Positions 63,412 to 64,000 of a stretch of DNA of 64,000 nt are shown here, piece after piece (position 1 is the stretch's first letter; every line of letters starts with the position of its first letter). The position numbers and the translations under genes are program-made. The DNA is from Corynebacterium urogenitale (GTDB taxonomy: Bacteria; Actinomycetota; Actinomycetes; Mycobacteriales; Mycobacteriaceae). The notes beneath the pieces are model-generated. The model saw nothing but the letters and a program-made list of their open reading frames with translations, did no database searches and was not told the origin of the DNA. The DNA is taken from the NCBI RefSeq assembly GCF_009026825.1, contig NZ_CP045032.1, forward strand, positions 682,001 to 746,000. Reading direction: 5' to 3'.

Positions 63412-64000
63412 TCAGCCTACGAGTTCCGCCGCGGCGATACGGTCGAGGGCCTCGTTGAGAATCTCGCGCGATGTGGCGAAATTCAGGCGAACGTGTCCCT
63501 CGCCCTGGGGGCCGAAGGTGGTGCCTTCGGAAACCGCAATCTTCGCCTTTCGTAGTAATGTTTCGGCAGGTTTATGGCTCAACCCTGGCACGTTGCTGAG
63601 GTCAATCCATAGCAGGAAGCTGGCCTCTGGGCGGATGAAACGAGCGCCGGGAAGAACTTCCGGCAGGCGGCGTTCCAAGAGGTCGAGATTGCCCTCGAGG
63701 TAGCGCAGCTGGTTGTCCAACCATGCCTCCCCCTCGTTATAGGCAGTAGCTGCGGCCACCATGCCAAGCGTGGAGGCCTCACCGGTGCGCAGGTTATGAA
63801 CCCCGGCGAGCTTTTTGCGGTCCGCAGGGTTGGTCATGATGATTTGTGCACAGTGGAGACCTGCGGTGTTCCACCCCTTCGATGTCGCTGTTACGGTGAC
63901 GACGATGTCTGCTGCGCGCTCGCTGACTGTCGCCGCTGGGATGTGGGAGGCGCCATTGAAAACAACAGGAGCGTGGATTTCGTCGGAGATCACTCGAACA
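63412..64000 (-). CDS. MalY/PatB-type aminotransferase, probably cystathionine beta-lyase, 3' part
   Basis: The gene enters from the right edge; 196 codons of its C-terminal half are present. VISDEIHAPVVFNG carries the Asp that pairs with the PLP ring. TATSKGWNTAGLHCAQIIM carries the Schiff-base Lys, in the form typical of MalY/PatB and the corynebacterial C-S lyase AecD. The C-terminal domain includes SEGTTFGPQGEGHVRLNFATS with the substrate-binding Arg. These enzymes cleave cystathionine or S-aminoethylcysteine; some have regulatory roles. The exporter gene starts 36 bp after its stop. Confidence 0.85.
   Translation of the reverse strand, partial: VRVISDEIHAPVVFNGASHIPAATVSERAADIVVTVTATSKGWNTAGLHCAQIIMTNPADRKKLAGVHNLRTGEASTLGMVAAATAYNEGEAWLDNQLRYLEGNLDLLERRLPEVLPGARFIRPEASFLLWIDLSNVPGLSHKPAETLLRKAKIAVSEGTTFGPQGEGHVRLNFATSREILNEALDRIAAAELVG

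Overview
The window looks like a chromosomal segment of a Corynebacterium. The evidence is gene order (tig-clpP1-clpP2-clpX; valS-folC-ndk-rne-rplU-rpmA-obg-proB-proA-nadD-rsfS-gpgP-degV-comEA-comEC-holA-rpsT-lepA, the order known from mycobacteria and corynebacteria). Supporting signs are an actinobacterial LppP/LprE-type lipoprotein, two ClpP paralogues with an upstream ClgR-type box, moderately high GC, and many start codons lying 6-8 nt after a TAnnnT-type -10 element (leaderless mRNAs). I see no rRNA, tRNA, CRISPR array, prophage or intact insertion sequence. I do not assign a species.

Layout. 1-2.2 kb: end of a peptide ABC importer (permease plus a fused double ATPase). 2.3-7 kb: protein quality control (trigger factor, ClpP1, ClpP2, ClpX). 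7.2-10.7 kb: a TetR-like regulator, malate dehydrogenase and an HSL-type esterase. 10.7-16.2 kb: valS, folC, a DUF4233 membrane protein and ndk. 16.5-20.7 kb: CstA with its small YbdD partner, a TetR regulator and a membrane protein. 21-25.2 kb: RNase E/G, L21 and L27. 25.4-36.8 kb: obg, proline synthesis (proB, proA), nadD, rsfS, gpgP, degV, a ComEA/ComEC pair and holA, partly with 4-nt stop/start overlaps. 36.9-42.6 kb: an ADP-ribosylglycohydrolase, S20, a PemK-like protein, a secreted-domain membrane protein and LepA. 42.7-54.4 kb: accessory genes (membrane protein, quinone-oxidoreductase-like protein, DUF2786 protein, lipoprotein, bile-acid-type symporter, phosphoesterase, serine hydrolase, Gly/Tyr/Gln-rich membrane protein, ThDP enzyme, SNF2 helicase). 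54.7-64 kb: BCCT osmolyte carrier, 3-hydroxyacyl-CoA dehydrogenase, a pseudogene with two in-frame stops, a CsbD protein, a class III aminotransferase, an ABC exporter and the end of a cystathionine beta-lyase-like gene.

The most unusual signals are these. (1) Histone-H1-like Lys/Ala repeats occur on two unrelated housekeeping proteins (trigger factor and RNase E). (2) In three places the 3' end of a gene, including its stop codon, is copied just downstream. (3) A membrane-protein gene carries two in-frame stops and no frameshift. (4) A perfect 16-bp inverted repeat brackets 53 bp in a repeat-rich spacer. (5) Two perfect DnaA boxes lie upstream of comEA. (6) A near-perfect 19-bp palindrome lies in front of rplU. 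(7) About ten genes have leaderless promoter architecture. I found no convincing new multi-gene system; most of the window is conserved housekeeping DNA.
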